A stretch of 5,434 nt of DNA from Bacillota bacterium. GTDB lineage: Bacteria; Bacillota; Bacilli; Alicyclobacillales; SLC66. Made by a program: the position numbers and the translations under genes. Each line of letters opens with the position of its first letter. Position 1 is the stretch's first letter. The stretch is from contig JAJZCJ010000216.1 in NCBI GenBank assembly GCA_021846145.1, positions 1-5,434 of the forward strand, in the 5' to 3' direction. The notes under the pieces are model-generated. The model did no database searches. It saw only the letters and a list, made by a program, of their open reading frames with translations, and was not told the origin of the DNA. Below, one piece after another: positions 5,235-5,434 of this stretch.

Positions 5235-5434
5235 ATGGCGATGGTGGAATTACAAAATATTGTCTTAAAGTTCGGCGGACTAACAGCTGTAAATGACGTA
5301 TCATTTGACATACCAGAAAAAACAATTATGGGACTTATTGGTCCAAACGGAGCAGGTAAAACATCTGTTTTTAATATGATTACCGGATTTTATAGGCCCA
5401 CTCAAGGAAAAATTTTATTTAGTGACACTAATGT
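5235..5434 (+). CDS. livG: Branched-chain amino acid ABC transporter, ATP-binding protein LivG (cut at window end)
   Basis: Only the first 66 codons are present before the window ends. They are the start of an ABC ATPase: an aromatic residue that can stack on adenine in [13 protein letters not shown] (Phe13), followed by the Walker A motif GPNGAGKT at 36-43 with Lys42, then [17 protein letters not shown]. The FGGL-A-V-D/N-V-SF and NMITGFY-P-G segments are characteristic of LivG and not of LivF. The ATG at 5235 is preceded by AGGGGGT (5219-5225), which overlaps the livM stop. A second ATG two codons later is a less well-placed alternative. It hydrolyses ATP on the cytoplasmic face to power import through LivH/LivM, normally as a heterodimer with LivF, which should follow. 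Walker B, signature and H-loop lie outside the window. Confidence 0.93.
   Translation, partial: MAMVELQNIVLKFGGLTAVNDVSFDIPEKTIMGLIGPNGAGKTSVFNMITGFYRPTQGKILFSDTN

Noticed and set aside
1..5434. CRISPR array, insertion sequence, tRNA or rRNA gene, toxin-antitoxin pair or phage genes.
   Set aside because: I saw no regularly spaced repeats, transposase motifs, cloverleaf-like segments or defence-type domains. Apart from the left 400 bp, the window is a regulator plus an ordinary transporter operon.

Overview
The window looks like chromosomal DNA of a low-to-moderate G+C Gram-positive bacterium (Bacillota, Bacillus-like or Alicyclobacillus-like). The basis is strong Shine-Dalgarno sequences that match a Bacillus-type 16S tail (AGGTGATC, AAAGGG, AGGGGG), use of GTG/TTG starts, a lipoprotein-type solute-binding protein, and A+T-rich intergenic DNA. 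I cannot place it to genus.

Layout, left to right. (1) Positions 1-240 hold the 3' part of a small gene for a Gly/Tyr-rich protein with a hydrophobic C-terminal helix. (2) Positions 272-397 hold a 41-codon frame with a good ribosome binding site and unknown function. (3) Positions 424-1794, minus strand, encode a PAS + AAA+ + Fis-type HTH regulator of the NtrC/TyrR superfamily. (4) Positions 1795-2092 are a 298-bp divergent intergenic region with a credible sigma-A promoter for the regulator, a weaker one for the transporter, and several inverted repeats. (5) From 2093 to the right edge lies a branched-chain amino acid ABC transporter operon of the HAAT family in the order livJ (binding lipoprotein), livH and livM (permeases), livG (ATPase, cut by the window end). 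The second ATPase, livF, would be expected just outside.

How they may work together. LivJ captures a branched-chain or related hydrophobic amino acid outside the membrane and passes it to the LivH/LivM channel, driven by LivG (and presumably LivF). The divergent regulator is the obvious candidate controller. Its PAS domain would sense a signal and its intact HTH would bind the inverted repeats in the shared intergenic region.

The most notable observation is that the regulator's central domain is recognisably a sigma-54 activator AAA+ module, yet nearly every functional residue has been replaced: Walker A Lys, Walker B Asp-Glu, the GAFTGA loop, the arginine fingers, sensor I and sensor II. 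No -24/-12 promoter lies upstream of livJ. The regulator therefore probably works with sigma-A RNA polymerase without ATP hydrolysis, analogous to TyrR but more degenerate. A perfect 14-bp palindrome lies over its own -10 element (possible autorepression). A TAAA-N6-TTTA inverted repeat, the geometry of a TyrR box, lies at about -67 relative to the predicted livJ start (possible activation site). A strong hairpin without a U-tract separates livJ from livH and may set the excess of binding protein over permease.
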